A stretch of DNA of 64,000 nucleotides from assembly GCA_013368325.1 (NCBI GenBank), contig JAACJK010000005.1, positions 62,001 through 126,000 on the forward strand. The letters run 5' to 3'. Under the pieces are notes generated by a model. That model was given only the letters and a program-made list of their open reading frames with translations. It searched no databases and was not told where the DNA came from. The position numbers were made by a program, and so were the translations under genes. This document shows, one piece after another, positions 21,356-33,590 of this stretch (its first letter is position 1; the number at the start of each line of letters is the position of its first letter). Source of the DNA: Ephemerocybe angulata. Its lineage: Eukaryota > Basidiomycota > Agaricomycetes > Agaricales > Psathyrellaceae.

Positions 21356-21683
21356 AGTGGATAGTAGTAAAAGGAGCGGGGGTATGGAAGGCTTGAATGA
21401 AAAAGCGGACGGTGAGGGAAAAGGAACGAATGTGGGCGTTGGGAAGAAAGAGAGGTTTGCTGGCAGAATGTTTGTGGGGCGGCTCTATCGAGCGATGACT
21501 CCGCGTCTGATTTCAACTCAGCAGGTGCCGGGCGAATTGCTGTTGCGAACATGCGTCGGTGCCCGCGTATCCCAACACCACTGAGCTAAACAATGACCAG
21601 GGGTCGACAACCTGGATCTGCTGCACAGGCCGGTCAGTTCCAGGCCATATTTCAAATGGTTGAGAGGTTGTTGAACTCACAGA
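21356..21683. promoter_or_regulatory. Shared intergenic region of a divergent gene pair
   Basis: 328 bp between the two ATGs. An ATG at 21593 opens a short frame ending in TGA; an in-frame stop at 21672-21674 supports 21684 as the start of the plus-strand gene unless an unseen upstream exon exists. Confidence 0.5.
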
Positions 21684-24600
21684 ATGAAAATTATGTTGAA
21701 AGATCAAGAGCTTCGCGCTGATACCAACCCACCCCAAGTGCGCTGTCGGGTCTGCAGACAATACTCCGGCAGGGATGAAGACAAGCTTTGGACTCTAAAA
21801 GCAAGCTGGCACAAACACACACACGGGAAGGGCCACATCGAGGCGGAAGCAGCACGAACTAGAGATCTACTTAGATCAGTGGCAGAGCAATTGCAAGCCC
21901 AAATCGACCTCAGTACCGACAGTCCTCTCCATATCGAGAGGTTAAGCACCACTCCCGCTGCCCTACGCATGCCCGTATATGCCCCGAATGTGGTGATGAG
22001 CGTTGGAGAGGAGGAGATGTGGAACAATGTTGACGCCGGCAACTGCAGGATCACACTGGATGACCCCGACGAAGATCTCAGAACCAAAGCCCGAGACTTT
22101 GAAGTGCAAGTAAAGGAGTTCTCCCAGTGGGCTGGGGCTGGTCAGGAGCTGCATGATATTCTGGATATCCAGTCACTAGAGGAGATGGAGACTGAGGGGG
22201 AGGAGGCAAGAGCGCTGGAGGAAATCATCGCAGCAACTCGTGAGTGTTCTGCGGTACAGTTTATGGATCTTGTACTCATGTCGCTTAGGTGTATCAGCAG
22301 CAATAGGAGGCTTGAAAGGCTTCAGCCAAGCTCAGGGGCATGGCGTAGATGCCGAGTGGTCTCCTTATCCGTCAAAGCTTTTGTTTTTGCTTGACGCCAT
22401 TGACAACATACCACGAATCCGGGTGTCGTCAGGTCTGATGAATGTTATTCTCTGGCTCCTTCAAGAAATAGACGTGCAGAACGTACCTAGCATTGCACTG
22501 CTTCGAAAAATACAGATATCGCTCCGCAAGGATAAGGGTGTCGGAACGATCCATCGAACATCGCCGATGGGGAACATGTTCTCGTTCAACAATCCTATTG
22601 ATATCATCGCTGCTGTGAGTGGGTTGACAATGTGGATGATAGGAAATAGCTAACCATTTGCTATGCTAGGACTGGGCAAACCCCAAGGTCAGACCGCACA
22701 TTCGAAGGTACCCAATGTTATCGAAAGACGGCGTCGTCTCCGAAATCTGGCACGGACACAAGTGGCGCCACGGACTAGATCGCCACGCACTCAGCCCAAT
22801 GTTTGACGACGGCATTCGCCATTACTACATTGACGAGCCTGCAAGAACGAAGGATGGCAGACTTTTCATTCCAATACGGTGGCTTGAAGACGAGGAAGGT
22901 GTGGTTTGGGCAGAAGCGTGGAAAGTCAAATTTGATGAGGTCAGCTGCGGTGTTGAACGTTGAACGTTGAGCGCTTGTTCGGAGTTCCATTTTGAAGTCC
23001 AGCGTCTGATTTTGACTGTGTTTCACAGAATATTGCAACTATCCTCGATAACAGCGCTGGAGTGGTTCTCGTGAAGGGATCTGAATTCACCGCAAACATG
23101 TTCGATCTCCAAGACGCCCAGGAGATCCCAATTTGGAGTGAATCAACTGTAAACGCTGGGCACCCAAGCAGAATGCCAAATCCCGACCGCATTCTTGCTG
23201 ATGGAGAGCCACTGTACACCTCATTCATCGATGTTTTTGGAGATGATGTATCTGGCAACAGGTCGAAGAGCTGGAATAAGCATTGGAACATCTATATTAC
23301 CCATCGCAATCTTCCCCGGAAGATTTTGCAGCAAGAATCACACACTCACTTCGTCTCAACCTCACAGCATGCATCTGTTCCAGAGCAGTTTCATGGTATC
23401 AAAGCGTGCATTGAGTAAGTCACGAAAGCCTCGTTATCCTCTGTGAAGCCCATTCTAACCCAGCCCCTCAGTGAGACCGATCAAAAGCCTGTCCGGGTGT
23501 ATGACCCTGTCACAGACCAGTACATCCGACTGAAGGTGCGTTGTAACTGTGGCCCTGGGGACAATCCAGCGCAAAGCGAAACATCCGGGCACATAGGGAG
23601 CAGTGGAAACTACTCCTGCCGAAAGTGTACAGCTGGTGGGACAACCAAGTTCAAGGAATCCGACGTTGGTTTCAATGAATTCTTCACCGTAAGTGCAATC
23701 TTTAATACGCCCCCGACTTTCGACTGACTTTCATCCCTAAAATAGGCTGGAACTCTGCGGAGTGGCGAAAGTACACTGGGAACAGTTGACCGCCAGCTTC
23801 AGCTCTCGTGCCGCGGGGTAGCAGCGACGGTACAGAAGAGTCAGACCGCCACTGGGGTCAAAGATGCGTATGGACCGTACTGGATTGATAAGCTCATCCA
23901 GTGGTCCCGAGACCGGAAAAAGGCCGATAATGGAAAGACTCCTCAAGAAGTGGAGGACGAGTTAATCAGTTTTGTGGATACTCACTCCAACGACATTCAC
24001 AACCCGTTCCTGACACTTAAATGTGAGCAAAGATTCTTCTCGTGCCGCGTGCGCGCCCAAGCTGACAGCCTTGCTAACATAGATTGTGATATGGCGCGAG
24101 ACACGCCAGTGGAGGTACTTCACACCGTGCTCCTTGGAGTAGTTAAGTACGCATGGCATGGCACACATTCGAGTTGGAAGAATCAAACCCCGAAGTCAAT
24201 ATACTCTTCCCGGCTGCAGTCTACCAACACCGCCGGCCTCTCGATTCCCGCAATACGCGCCGGATACATCATGCAGTTTGCAAATTCACTAATTGGTCGC
24301 CAATTCAAGATTCTCGTACAAGTCAATGTGTTCCATGTCTATGACCTAGTTGATACACCACAGTACGAGCTCATCAAATCCGTCGGTGTCCTTGCGGCAC
24401 TTCTATGGGTGCCGGAAATACGAGATATGTCCGAATACTTGGTGAGTCTTTAAGCGCCCAGTAAGCGCGGAGCCTAAATACAGCTAACCATGACATAGGT
24501 TGATGTCGAGACCGCAGTAGCAAATGTCCTCGATAGTGCGGCGGCGGTAGACCCCTCCAAGATTATCGCAAAGATCAAGTATCACCTTCTGGCCCATGTT

Positions 24601-25897
24601 ATGGATGACATCAAGAACTTTGGCCCTATTATTGGTGTCGCCACGGAGAGTTACGAGTCTTTCAACCTTATATTCAGGTTATGTTCTATCCTCTCGAATC
24701 ATATTTCTCCCAGTCGCGACATTGCTCATCAACTCGCGAGGCAAGAGACATTTAAGCACCTGATGTCCGGAGGGTGGTGGAACGATGGCAGTGACGGAAC
24801 ATGGAAGCAGCCCGGATTGTCATTGCGCAAATATGCAGATCAGAGTGTTATGCTGAAGCGGCTGTACAACATTGCAAAAGAAAGGGAAGATCCCCCTGGT
24901 GAGTGAATTCTGCTCTCATCATCCAGGATTTCTCGCGGCTCGCCATCTGACCAGATAGATAGGTCACACTAAACTTCAGCCTGTGCCGCTTGACGAAAAA
25001 CAGAGACCATTGCCACGAGGTACCTACAGCCTGGATAAGACGCGAGCGCGGGATGTAGTCATCTATACTCCAAGCGTAGATCATCATCGACAGCCTGTCT
25101 CAACCTGGCTTAAGTGCAAGTCCCTGACCGTGAAGTCCGGTGATGAATGCCGCATCGGAAGCTGGGTGTTTGCTCGTGGGATTGGAGCCGATAAATCTGA
25201 GGTACGCTTGCTTCAACAATTAATACTTGATGTCCATGTAATGTTAACTTCTAACTAACATCCGAGTAGGCACTCCCAGGGCTCATAACGGAAATCCTGC
25301 GAGCAGAGAATGGTGATTTTGCCTTCGCTGTTATCGAAAGGTACCAGGTTTCACAAGATCTCCACGCCAAGTTCTCGATGCCAGTGCTTACTCTCCCGTT
25401 TGGAGAAGTTGTGACGGTAGGCGCTGGCGCTCAGGTGAGTAAGATTCAGCACGACTTTTCACACAATATCTCACCAAAAATAGGATATATTATTCGACTT
25501 CAATGTTCAGCATGACTGCTTTACAGCAAAGTGTACCGCAAGTGGGGAAAGAGCTGTAAAGCAGGAAAGGATGGAATCAGGCAAGATAGAGAATTTTATC
25601 GAACACAAGCCTCTGCAGAGGCATGTAGTGAACACCCACGCCTTTCACAACGCGCACCTCCTCCGTTCAGTCCCTTCCCTGAAACTCATCTTAAAACCAT
25701 CCCTGCGATACCCTAACCGACTGCAGCATCATCTATCAATGGCCGAAGCACTTCGGGCATCGAAGGCTGCCCCTAAGCCTGCACCAGCCAAGAAGCGAAA
25801 GAAGGGAGATGAGGCAGGAGGCACCCCCGCGGCAAACCGGTCTCAGCCTGCCAATACATCAATGCCAACATTTATTCCATATGAAGCGCCCGTTTGA
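21684..25897 (+). CDS. Tnp2/CACTA-like transposase-related protein, 1202 aa
   Basis: Eleven exons: 21684-22239, 22289-22614, 22670-22939, 23029-23414, 23472-23688, 23746-24022, 24083-24441, 24499-24898, 24963-25201, 25270-25434, 25484-25897. Every junction is GT-AG and the frame is intact over 3609 nt. Near the N-terminus a Cys2-His2-like finger (CRVCRQY ... WHKHTHGKGH) suggests DNA binding. In the middle, NCGPGDNPAQSETSGH followed by CRKC resembles the D-x-P-A...C-x-K-C block of Tnp2-type transposases, and RDTPVEVLHTVLLGVVKY resembles their D..H...LG block. The C-terminal part ends in a Lys/Ala/Pro-rich tail. Similar proteins are abundant in Agaricomycetes; assignment to the EnSpm/CACTA group is by motif recall, not by search. 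Confidence 0.75.
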
Positions 25898-26440
25898 AAT
25901 TTGACCTGGGGCCCCATATCGGGCACATGTATTTCTCAAATGTAGCTCACACATGTAGGCTGAGGCCATGTTTTCAGGGAATGATAGAATCTACATTACC
26001 GTTCTCATGCCGCCTATATTTTGATCAAAAACCTGGAGACACACTGGACCCCACATCTCTTCGACGCCTCAGCCTAGAACGAAGGTACGTGAGACCAAAT
26101 ATTTGATGAACGTTTCAGTGAGTTGGCGGTGTATCCTCTTGTTGGCTCAAAGGATTGCCGTTGTCAAGTCGCTACTTGAGGAGTCCCGGAGTGCCAAAAA
26201 GTACGATCCCCAACAGCACGGAGCGGGAAGAGGGTTCCGAAATAGTGAAACGTGTATTCCACCCGCGGTCGGTGCACAAAATGTGGGAAAATTGCGCACA
26301 TTCACTTATCCCGCCCCTACATATTCAGGGCTCACCGCCGGCTAAGACATTCTTTCCGGTTTCAAGGTGTGCATTGCATAAGGAAATGCCATACGTGGGT
26401 AGAGGATTACTTTGATCACCTGGACGTACTGAGACTACCA
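25898..26440. other. Intergenic
   Basis: No gene recognised. An open frame at 26252-26593 includes CTKCGKIAH but has no other sign of coding and overlaps the promoter and first exon of the next gene. Confidence 0.4.
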
Positions 26441-26442
26441 GC

Positions 26443-26450
26443 TATAAAAA
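26443..26450 (+). promoter_or_regulatory. TATA box of the 26529 gene
   Basis: TATAAAAA, 86 bp before the ATG. Confidence 0.6.
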
Positions 26451-26528
26451 GAGGCACAGTATCAACACAGAGAAACCAACACTCGATAGCCAACACACAC
26501 CGACCTGTATCTCAGCCTTTACCCAACA

Positions 26529-26984
26529 ATGCGTCTCTCAATCCTCATGCCCGTCGCTGCCGCTCTTATTGGCTTCGCCAATGCCAAGTATGAGGTCCGC
26601 ATATCTTCCTCACCCATCTCTCAGATATGGACGCTGACTGACCGGCGACCATTCTAACAGGCCGAGCTTGACGCGCGCGACGTGGACTTCCTGGCCACCC
26701 GTGAATTCGACGCCGCGCTCGAACGTCGAGAGATCCTCGCAGACCTCAGCACCCGGGACCTTGTCGACGCGCTCTCCGACCGTCTGAGTAGTCGGAGCGA
26801 CTACATCTGTAAATATTGTGACGCGGTATTTACAGATAAGGAAAAGGTTCGTGCAAAGTTTAGGGAGTCGCGGATACGTTATGCCAGTCTGACACAAATC
26901 TTTAGTGGAAGGCGCATGAGTCAAGGAAGCACTTATCACCGGCATCCCAGGCCGGCAGGAGGGCTGGGAGGAGGGTTTAATTGA
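26529..26984 (+). CDS. Small secreted protein, LSTRDL...LSDRL family, 129 aa
   Basis: Exon 1 (26529-26594) encodes a signal peptide, MRLSILMPVAAALIGFANA. A 66-bp intron with a weak donor (GTCCGC) and a good acceptor (CTAACAG) leads in frame to exon 2 (26661-26984). Exon 2 begins AELDARDVDFLATREFDAAL and contains LSTRDLVDALSDRLSSR, then a CKYC pair and a basic Gly/Arg-rich tail. The STR-x-L-x3-LSDRL motif recurs in the next copy (27336) and in the gene at 37391(-). Short secreted proteins with such a motif are common in Agaricomycetes; function is unknown. Exon 2 here and in the 37391(-) gene is exactly 324 nt. Confidence 0.75.
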
Positions 26985-27267
26985 GGTGCTCTCGATGCTG
27001 AGAGATATCCTTCATTAAGTAGTTTCGATACCTGATTTATATCTATTCTTCACCCCTTTGCGCGTTGTTAATGTATGCTTTGCACTGAACTGCATCGTAC
27101 TGGCCTGAGATCCGGATTACACGGAGAGAAGACGTCTGAGGCGCACCAGGAGAAGGCCCTACGCGTGGGTGGCGTTGGTCACGCCCACATGCGTCCACGA
27201 TCACCGTGGGCCCACGAGATATTGGTGCTGTTCCGATTCGTGGGCCACGCCTAGGTCTCCACCGCTC

Positions 27268-27650
27268 GAGGTCCGCATATTTCTATCATCCTTCTCTCAG
27301 GTGTGAAAATTGACCGACCGACCACATTCTAACAGACCGAGTTTGATGCGCGCGACGTGAAATTCCTGGCCACCCGTGAAGCCGACGCCGCGCTCGAACG
27401 TCGGGAGGTACTGGACGGACTAAGCACGGGGGACCTTATCGACGAGCTCTCTGACCGCTTGAGCGCTCGCGCCAAGTTCGCCTGCGCGGTTTGCGGCGGG
27501 CTGTTTGATACCTGGGACCAGATTCGTCCTTGGTGCAGACGGGAAGTCTTGCGGTCTGACATACATTCTTTAGAGGAACGCGCATCAGATAAGGTTAGGT
27601 CGTCATTAAGTGGTACCTGTCTAGTGACTCTAGATATTGTTAACGCATAG
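27268..27650 (+). pseudogene. Tandem copy of the LSDRL secreted gene lacking its signal exon
   Basis: Duplication starts at the exon 1/intron boundary (GAGGTCCGC) and includes the intron and exon 2 from 27336 (TEFDARDVKFLATREADAAL, then LSTGDLIDELSDRLSAR and CAVCGG). The signal-peptide exon is missing, so no secreted product is expected. The reading frame of exon 2 is open to a stop at 27648-27650 but diverges after the CxxC pair. Confidence 0.7.
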
Positions 27651-28199
27651 TACTTGACTCAATAGTAGTTGCTTGACAGAGTTGAAGTCAAAGTGAAGTC
27701 CCAGAAAATATTCACGCTAGCGCCAACAGTTGCGCCTCATATTCTTCTCGCGTACGCGAACCATAATCATACGTCTGCTTTCTCTAGAGGCCTTCCCCCA
27801 TTGGGTATGTCGATGGTATGGGACTGCGCTTGCACTTGGGTGGTAGTGGGGGAAGGAACTTGGATCCGGAAAGGCTACTTAGTGTTTCTACCGACGGCGC
27901 CGCTTCGCACGGATATGGTCAACGAGGTAAACTTGAAGAGGTGGTTGGGAGACACGTATTGGAGACAGATTATGCCAAGACCGGGCTTGATTGAAGTGCA
28001 GAGGAGCTCATCGAGACAAGAGCATCGCTAGATTCAGGCCATGGTGCAAGTTGCATAGTTTTCGGAAGGAAGTTCCAGGAATCCAGACACCAACGACGCA
28101 GTGTATTATTAGTCATTCGATATGTCCTCTAATAGGCGAGCTGACAGTGAGTTCCTGTGAGATTAGAAAGAAGATAGCCGTGATGTATGTGAGCTGCGA
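27651..28199. other. Gene-poor stretch
   Basis: A 120-codon open frame at 27669-28031 has no recognisable feature. Nothing else seen. Confidence 0.35.
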
Positions 28200-28417
28200 C
28201 CACTGCTGTCGGAAACTCACGACGGCGATTGACCTCCTTAGGAAGAGTCCCATTACCCCCGTCGCACCTTCGATTTCCTCTGGATTACAATTCCACCCCA
28301 GTGAGAACCCCCCTTCGTTCAGTCGCGGCCAGCATCGCCCCGTGCGGCGCCGAGATGGGACTTCGGACACGCCCGCCCAGCCCCAGGCCGCAAGAATCAC
28401 CTCCAAGACGACCACAT

Positions 28418-29131
28418 TCACACCGACCCCTCCAAGACCCCCCCTCGCTGCCAGAGTTGAGAGCGTCGAAGTGGATGTCGACCCCGTAGCTGAACCCATA
28501 CTTGATCTCGAAGGCGACCAAGACGTGTAGAACGACGACCTCTTCTCTCGTCGGCGTCGACCACACTAGTGCTCGTGAACGCTGCAGTGGGCACAGATTG
28601 TCGGGGCAGGTGGGGCTGGGATAGTCCGATTTCAGAAACGATGGAGCGGGAGTGTGACCGGATGGCCGCTATCGGGATCGAGAGGGATGGGAAGGAGAGA
28701 AGGCGTGAATGTGGGTGATTCGGAGACTGGTGTAGGCGCCGTCGCCGCGTTCGTGTTGGTACTGATGTAGGTGGTGGTGTACTCGAAGGCAGGCGCAGCT
28801 CTATTTCGCGCTCGTAACCATATAGCCAGAACTTGAACCCGAGACAGACGCCCCGTGTATCCTCTTCACAGGACGAGTCTCCGAGTACCGCGGTGTTGGA
28901 CGGCGAGGTCGAGGGCAAAGTTGAAGGCGTGCGTTTGGACATGATGGAGAGTCGGGTATGGGTCGTGCACATACACACAGAGAGAAGACTAGTCAGTGGG
29001 GATGTGAGGGATAAAATACGAAAAGGAAGGAGAGCGCACCGGATGATGATACCAAAATTGCTTTTGGTGATGAAGCCGGAGAAAACGAGGAGGCTGTGAG
29101 ACCTGCGCGCATGCCCCTCCTCCTCCTGCAC
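28418..29131 (-). pseudogene. Diverged copy of the 17894-18290 hypothetical gene
   Basis: On the minus strand, stretches of DNA align with 17700-18100: a SKR start, FALDLAV for FTFDLPV, and an identical-style ACCAACACGAAYGCG repeat region. A long open frame (237 codons) covers it but its translation is low-complexity and in a different frame from the copy at 18 kb, so the reading frame is uncertain. Further homology lies at 29290-29567(-), including an ATAGAGCCATCGCA block matching 18358-18380. I treat the region as a decayed paralogue. Confidence 0.35.
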
Positions 29132-29567
29132 TTCCTAGAGAGACTCCACCTTCCAGCCGCCCTCCAGATAGGAGGTAGCGACAGCAGACAGCGCAGGGTT
29201 GGTCGGTGCGAGCGGCGTTGACATGAAGTTTGATACGGATGCGGATGACCGCAACGAGCTCGTGCGGCGTGGAATCTTCAACTAAGGGCTTGAGAGAGCA
29301 CAGTGGATGCGGTGCTCTCGTGCGATGGCTCTATGTTGTCAAGTAGTTATGCGTGGGGGTGTCCATCGTCGAGTCGAGTGGACTTGGCGGTAAGGCTCCA
29401 TTCGTGTTCGTGTTGAGGTCTGATATCGGAGGTAGCTGTGGATCATGATCTAGCACAGTGTATCTTGAAGTTACATATTCAAGAGGGGGCAAGTTCGATG
29501 AAGAGGAAATGTGCATAGAGGAGGATGAAGGCGGGAGGGACGTCGTTCGCCAAGACTGCCAATGCAT

Positions 29568-31460
29568 CTGCGGTCATTTTCCCACGCAGGGACCGGAGCC
29601 CCTATCCACATGTGGGCACGGGCGTCTAATTCCTTTGGCGTATTCGTGAGTGGGTTACGACGCTCCCGACGTGTAGCAGGTACATTCTATTTCCCACCTC
29701 AGCTATAGCAGACCTCGGGCTGGGGGTGCTCAGCTATCGCCTCTGTCTGTTGATAGGTAGGAGGATCACACCGTGAAGAGGAAATGGGTGCGTTACTTTC
29801 GGGAGGAGGAATGAACGAAGATAGCGCCAGATGGAGAATCGAAGACCCTAAAAGAATGCCGATGCAGCGACAGACACTTGCGAAGATGAGGTTTCGTCGC
29901 CCAATGCATTGGTTTGGTGATGTGATACATAAATTGGCATAATTATGAGAGACACTTCAACGTGTTCAATTTGTACCCCAGATTCTAAACCTCAGTCCCA
30001 CAGACTTCACAGTGTCTTTTCAAGCTGAAAGTATATTTTTTCCAAATGAACACACATGCGCATCATCGAAATTCGCTTGGTTGGAACAGTATCCAGAACG
30101 AATCGAGCAAAGGAAATGTATTCCTCACTCAGCTGAGACGCGTAACGCTTACTGTCGGTAACGAGATTTATCAAGGCCCATACACAAGGAGCCCCGGGAG
30201 CCCAAAAATACAGAATCTCCTGATGCTGCATTCTTTACGTTGCTATCTTTTCTGGACCCTTCTAGACGCTCATCCAACATCGAACGAATATAGGTTGAAG
30301 TTCATGTTTGACAACATTGATCCAGGTATTCATGAACCACCGTAGGAGAGCTATATTCACAATCGTGGATGCGGTTCAGAGAGCAGCTGGTAGTGCATAG
30401 GCCTCCAATTCTACCCATCCTCCCGGGTTTGAACTGATAGAGTCGCAATATCCATTCATCCCAGGGTCGATTTAACGGAGGAAACACTAGTAGAAGATCG
30501 GAAGGTCAGAAGTATAAGATGTTCTTCGATGCGATCATAGCTCCGGTGGTCTCGGGGAAGGATACAGGAAACTTGGGTAAAGCACGCTGGAGTACTTCTC
30601 TCTTCTCGATTGGCAACCCCTCTGGTCGAACTGAGGGTCTCGGACCTCGGCGGTGTGTGGTGATCAACTTATTAAGATGCAATGTATCAAGTAATGATCT
30701 GCGTAATGGAATGATTACACACGTTCACTATAAGTACTTGGGATTATAAGTCGGGTCGGGCGCGGTCGATGGAGGAAGAATGATTCTGCCCGCGATCACC
30801 GTCAACCTCAATATTCTTGTACTCTAACTCCGGAGGAAGCGCCAACTGGGCGCCATGCACATCCAATCCATGTTCTAGAGGGGGACCACCTATATGTGAT
30901 GAATTTGACGTATGAAGACACTTAGTACTCGACATACACAGCCAATGAGTATTGCTTGAACTCCCGTGATAGCCCAGTGGAACGAGTGCATAATTGGAAT
31001 TTTTGGCTTTCAGCTCTCACGCCTCACAGGAGGTTGGAGCGGGATACGATCTGGGGATATGTATCAACTATCGTTTGGAGAGAGGAGCTCTAGAGCAGTG
31101 CGCTGATAGATGGCTGGGCTTAGCGCCCACGGCGATCGGCGACTTCCTGAAGGGGGATGATTTGAGATGCCGAACATGAGCGCTGATGCGCAATCGGCTT
31201 GTGGTTTGCAAATCCGCCTGCGTTCTTGTTGTGACTAAAATAAGTGGGAGAGAAGCATGCTAGGATAACTTCTGCTTTGTGAGGCCATGCTTAAAGCCGG
31301 TCAGAAATCACAAAAATAGCTCCAGTATTGCTTAGCATGTCGGCACCTCAGGGTTGAGCTCCGGCGCTTATTCCAAATTTACATGGCATGAGAGTCATTC
31401 TGTTCGTTACTTGAGGTCAAACTCGCTCAGACAAACATCAACTCCTGGGCAGTGAGTTAG
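29568..31460. other. Gene-poor stretch
   Basis: Only short open frames. 30118-30150 shares a fragment with about 15945. No gene supported. Confidence 0.4.
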
Positions 31461-31468
31461 TATATAAT
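31461..31468 (+). promoter_or_regulatory. TATA box of the 31587 gene
   Basis: TATATAAT, about 120 bp before the ATG. A 5'-UTR intron (GTGAGC at 31536 to AAGTAG just before the ATG) is plausible and would shorten the mature distance. Confidence 0.5.
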
Positions 31469-31586
31469 ACCCTTCGTTTCTCTATACTCACCATCCTACA
31501 ACAGCCCCTTCATTGAATCAACACATCAGGCATTCGTGAGCATCCAATCCTATTCACACTAACGACGACCTAACACAAAGTAGAGC

Positions 31587-32426
31587 ATGAAATTTATTGC
31601 GCTCTCCTTCTTTGTGGCTCTCGCCGCCAACTACGGGATGGCCCAGTCCATTACCACGACTTATCGCGGACAGACCGTTACCCTCAGCGCCGGGGACTCG
31701 GCTCTCAAGTTCGCGGCCAACCGTGGCGCGCCTCCCGCCGTATGACCCACTCCCGACCACACTGGCACGGGGCCTATCCCCAACGAGGGGTCCAGTGACG
31801 ACATGTGGCTCAGCCCTCCCGAGAACTTCACCTGGGGTTGGATCGACGACAACCACAGGGGACATGGAAACATCGACCTTGTGTGGGCGTACGAGGGTGT
31901 TCCCTCCTGGGACGGAACCAAATACAACAGCCTCTCCAACGACACGCTCAACCTCTTCGCCGTGCTCGCTCAGGTGAACGCCAATGTCCCCTTACCCCCG
32001 CCGACCGACCAGACCGTGCCTCCACCCACCCGCAGGGAGTTGGACAGTACCCTGAACGCCCGTGATACCGCCTCCCTCGTTCCTCGTGCCACGGTGTACA
32101 CCTGCAACACGAACCACGCCGCGCTCAAATGCGACTGCGAGGCCGCTAGGAATATTCTGCTCAACAACCCGGGCAATCAACTGTTCGTCGATGGAAACAA
32201 CCGGGCTTCCGTCGTTTATGCGTCGTGCGCCATCGTTGTGAACACCTCGAGGCCTGGATGGCTGTGGGCGTATTACTATCAGATGGTCGCGGATGCGACA
32301 CCGATCATTGCCAATTGCTGGAACGGGGTCAATCCATGCGGAGATTACAGGAGCGGGGTCAGCCAGGCGAGCAACACCTGGCCCAAGACTTGCGTCTGCA
32401 ACAACAATAGCCAGGGATCCTGCTAG
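31587..32426 (+). pseudogene. Cysteine-containing secreted protein gene with one in-frame stop
   Basis: ATG 31587 opens a signal peptide (MKFIALSFFVALAANYGMAQ) and continues to TGA at 31743-31745. The same frame then stays open without interruption to TAG 32424-32426, giving 279 codons with one internal stop. After the stop the protein is ordinary-looking: SPPENFTWGWIDDNHRGHGN, a Pro/Arg linker, then a Cys-rich C-terminal part with eight or more cysteines (YTCNTNHAALKCDCEAA, ANCWNGVNPCGD, KTCVCNNNSQGSC). Splicing out GTATGA...TCCAG (31740-31795) does not restore frame. A CGA-to-TGA change would explain the stop. I do not recognise the family. Confidence 0.65.
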
Positions 32427-32948
32427 ATCGTCTCTGTCGATTCACACCTTCACGTTCCAGATTGATTTTGGGACGTATTCCTTCCACTCCTCCCCTTTCT
32501 GTTTTGACATCGTCCTTACTCACAAAACCCCATTGACTACAATTTATCGCCTCCTGTAAATCCCGGATTTGTCTACTTCTTGGTGTTCCGTGAACATCCA
32601 GCGAATATATGCTGACCTTTTTGTTTGATTAAAAAGGCCTCCTCCGATGTGTGAGTATCATGAGGTACGCTTACCAGAAATGAGGCGTTCTCCATTCGGC
32701 ATGCTCGTGTCGTTTGAGTCAAGGATCACTGTGACATTGGGCTAGCAGCCTTCAAGGAGATTACAGGATATGCAGTATCGAGCTCGACTCCAAAGGGATG
32801 AATTGAGGATGACCGGGCAGGGTCGTGTTCTATAGTCCACATCCTCGATAGAAACAAATACAACAAATATACAACAGGGATTTTCAGCTACATTTTCTAA
32901 TACAGATAGACTTGTTATTGTTCTTGCATGACGAGACATCCCGACTCT

Positions 32949-33386
32949 TCATCCAATGATAACGTTGAGTCTGAGCTCGTGACCCTCGACGACGGAGTAT
33001 TGAGCAGACATGTTCCTGCTCTGGGCGTTCAGAATCGATACCTCGGTGCGCTGCGCCTCCCTGGCCTGGGCACGAGGAGGGTTGCTGTTGTCGTAGTACT
33101 CGTGCATGGCCTTGACGCAGGTGACGTCGTCTGCGAGCCCGGTGATGACGTCGACCCAGCGCTTGTAGTTGTGCACGCCCATCGCGACGAAGAACGCCTC
33201 CTTGCCGTCCTCGGTCATGAAGCGCAACATGCCGGAGGTGCCGCTGCCGCCCATGGTGAGGGTTTCGACGCCGTCCTTGTCGGACCAGGTGCCGCCGTTG
33301 GCGTAGTGCCAGACACCCTTCTCGACGATCTTGAAGAAGGCGTTGGGGTTGCGCTGGTAGACGCGGACGGTGATGCTGTAAGACAT
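32949..33386 (-). CDS. Fungal fruit-body lectin, 145 aa
   Basis: Single-exon coding region on the minus strand from ATG 33384-33386. The sequence is full length for the fungal fruit-body lectin family (Agaricus bisporus lectin and Xerocomus lectin type, about 143 aa). Diagnostic parts are ITVRVYQRNP at the start, YANGGTWSDKDG, TMGGSGTSGMLRF, FVAMGVHNYKRW and a C-terminal NVIIG. These proteins are cytosolic, lack a signal peptide and bind T-antigen-type sugars through an actinoporin-like fold; a role in defence against fungus-eating animals is established for relatives. No mutation is visible. Splice-like sites in the 5' leader (GTGAGT near 33533, GCAG just before the ATG) suggest one or two 5'-UTR introns. 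Confidence 0.95.
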   Translation of the reverse strand: MSYSITVRVYQRNPNAFFKIVEKGVWHYANGGTWSDKDGVETLTMGGSGTSGMLRFMTEDGKEAFFVAMGVHNYKRWVDVITGLADDVTCVKAMHEYYDNSNPPRAQAREAQRTEVSILNAQSRNMSAQYSVVEGHELRLNVIIG

Positions 33387-33580
33387 TCTGCAACGATGCG
33401 AAGTGTTAGTTAATGAGCCTGAGACTGGAGGAGGGAGCGGATCCTACCTTAGATGGTTGATAAACGATAAGGGTTCTAAGAAGGTCGTTAGAGCTCGTCT
33501 GGTATTGAGGTTGAAAGGAAGGGGCGACTCACTGGTAGAGCTGGAGTTGGAACCTGGGGTGTTACATCGATCTTCGTCCC

Positions 33581-33590
33581 CTTTTTATAC
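33581..33590 (-). promoter_or_regulatory. TATA box of the lectin gene
   Basis: GTATAAAAAG on the minus strand, about 195 bp before the lectin ATG; the distance fits an intron-bearing 5' leader. Confidence 0.6.

Noticed and set aside
19604..26251. CACTA...TAGTG ends around the Tnp2-like pair
   Set aside because: Single pentamers occur at 19606 and 26247 but flanking bases and subterminal sequence do not match; chance cannot be excluded.
32884..33413. Long open frames on both strands across the lectin gene
   Set aside because: Only the 32949-33386 minus-strand frame matches the lectin family; the others are repetitive Arg/His or Val/Asp-rich translations of the same bases.
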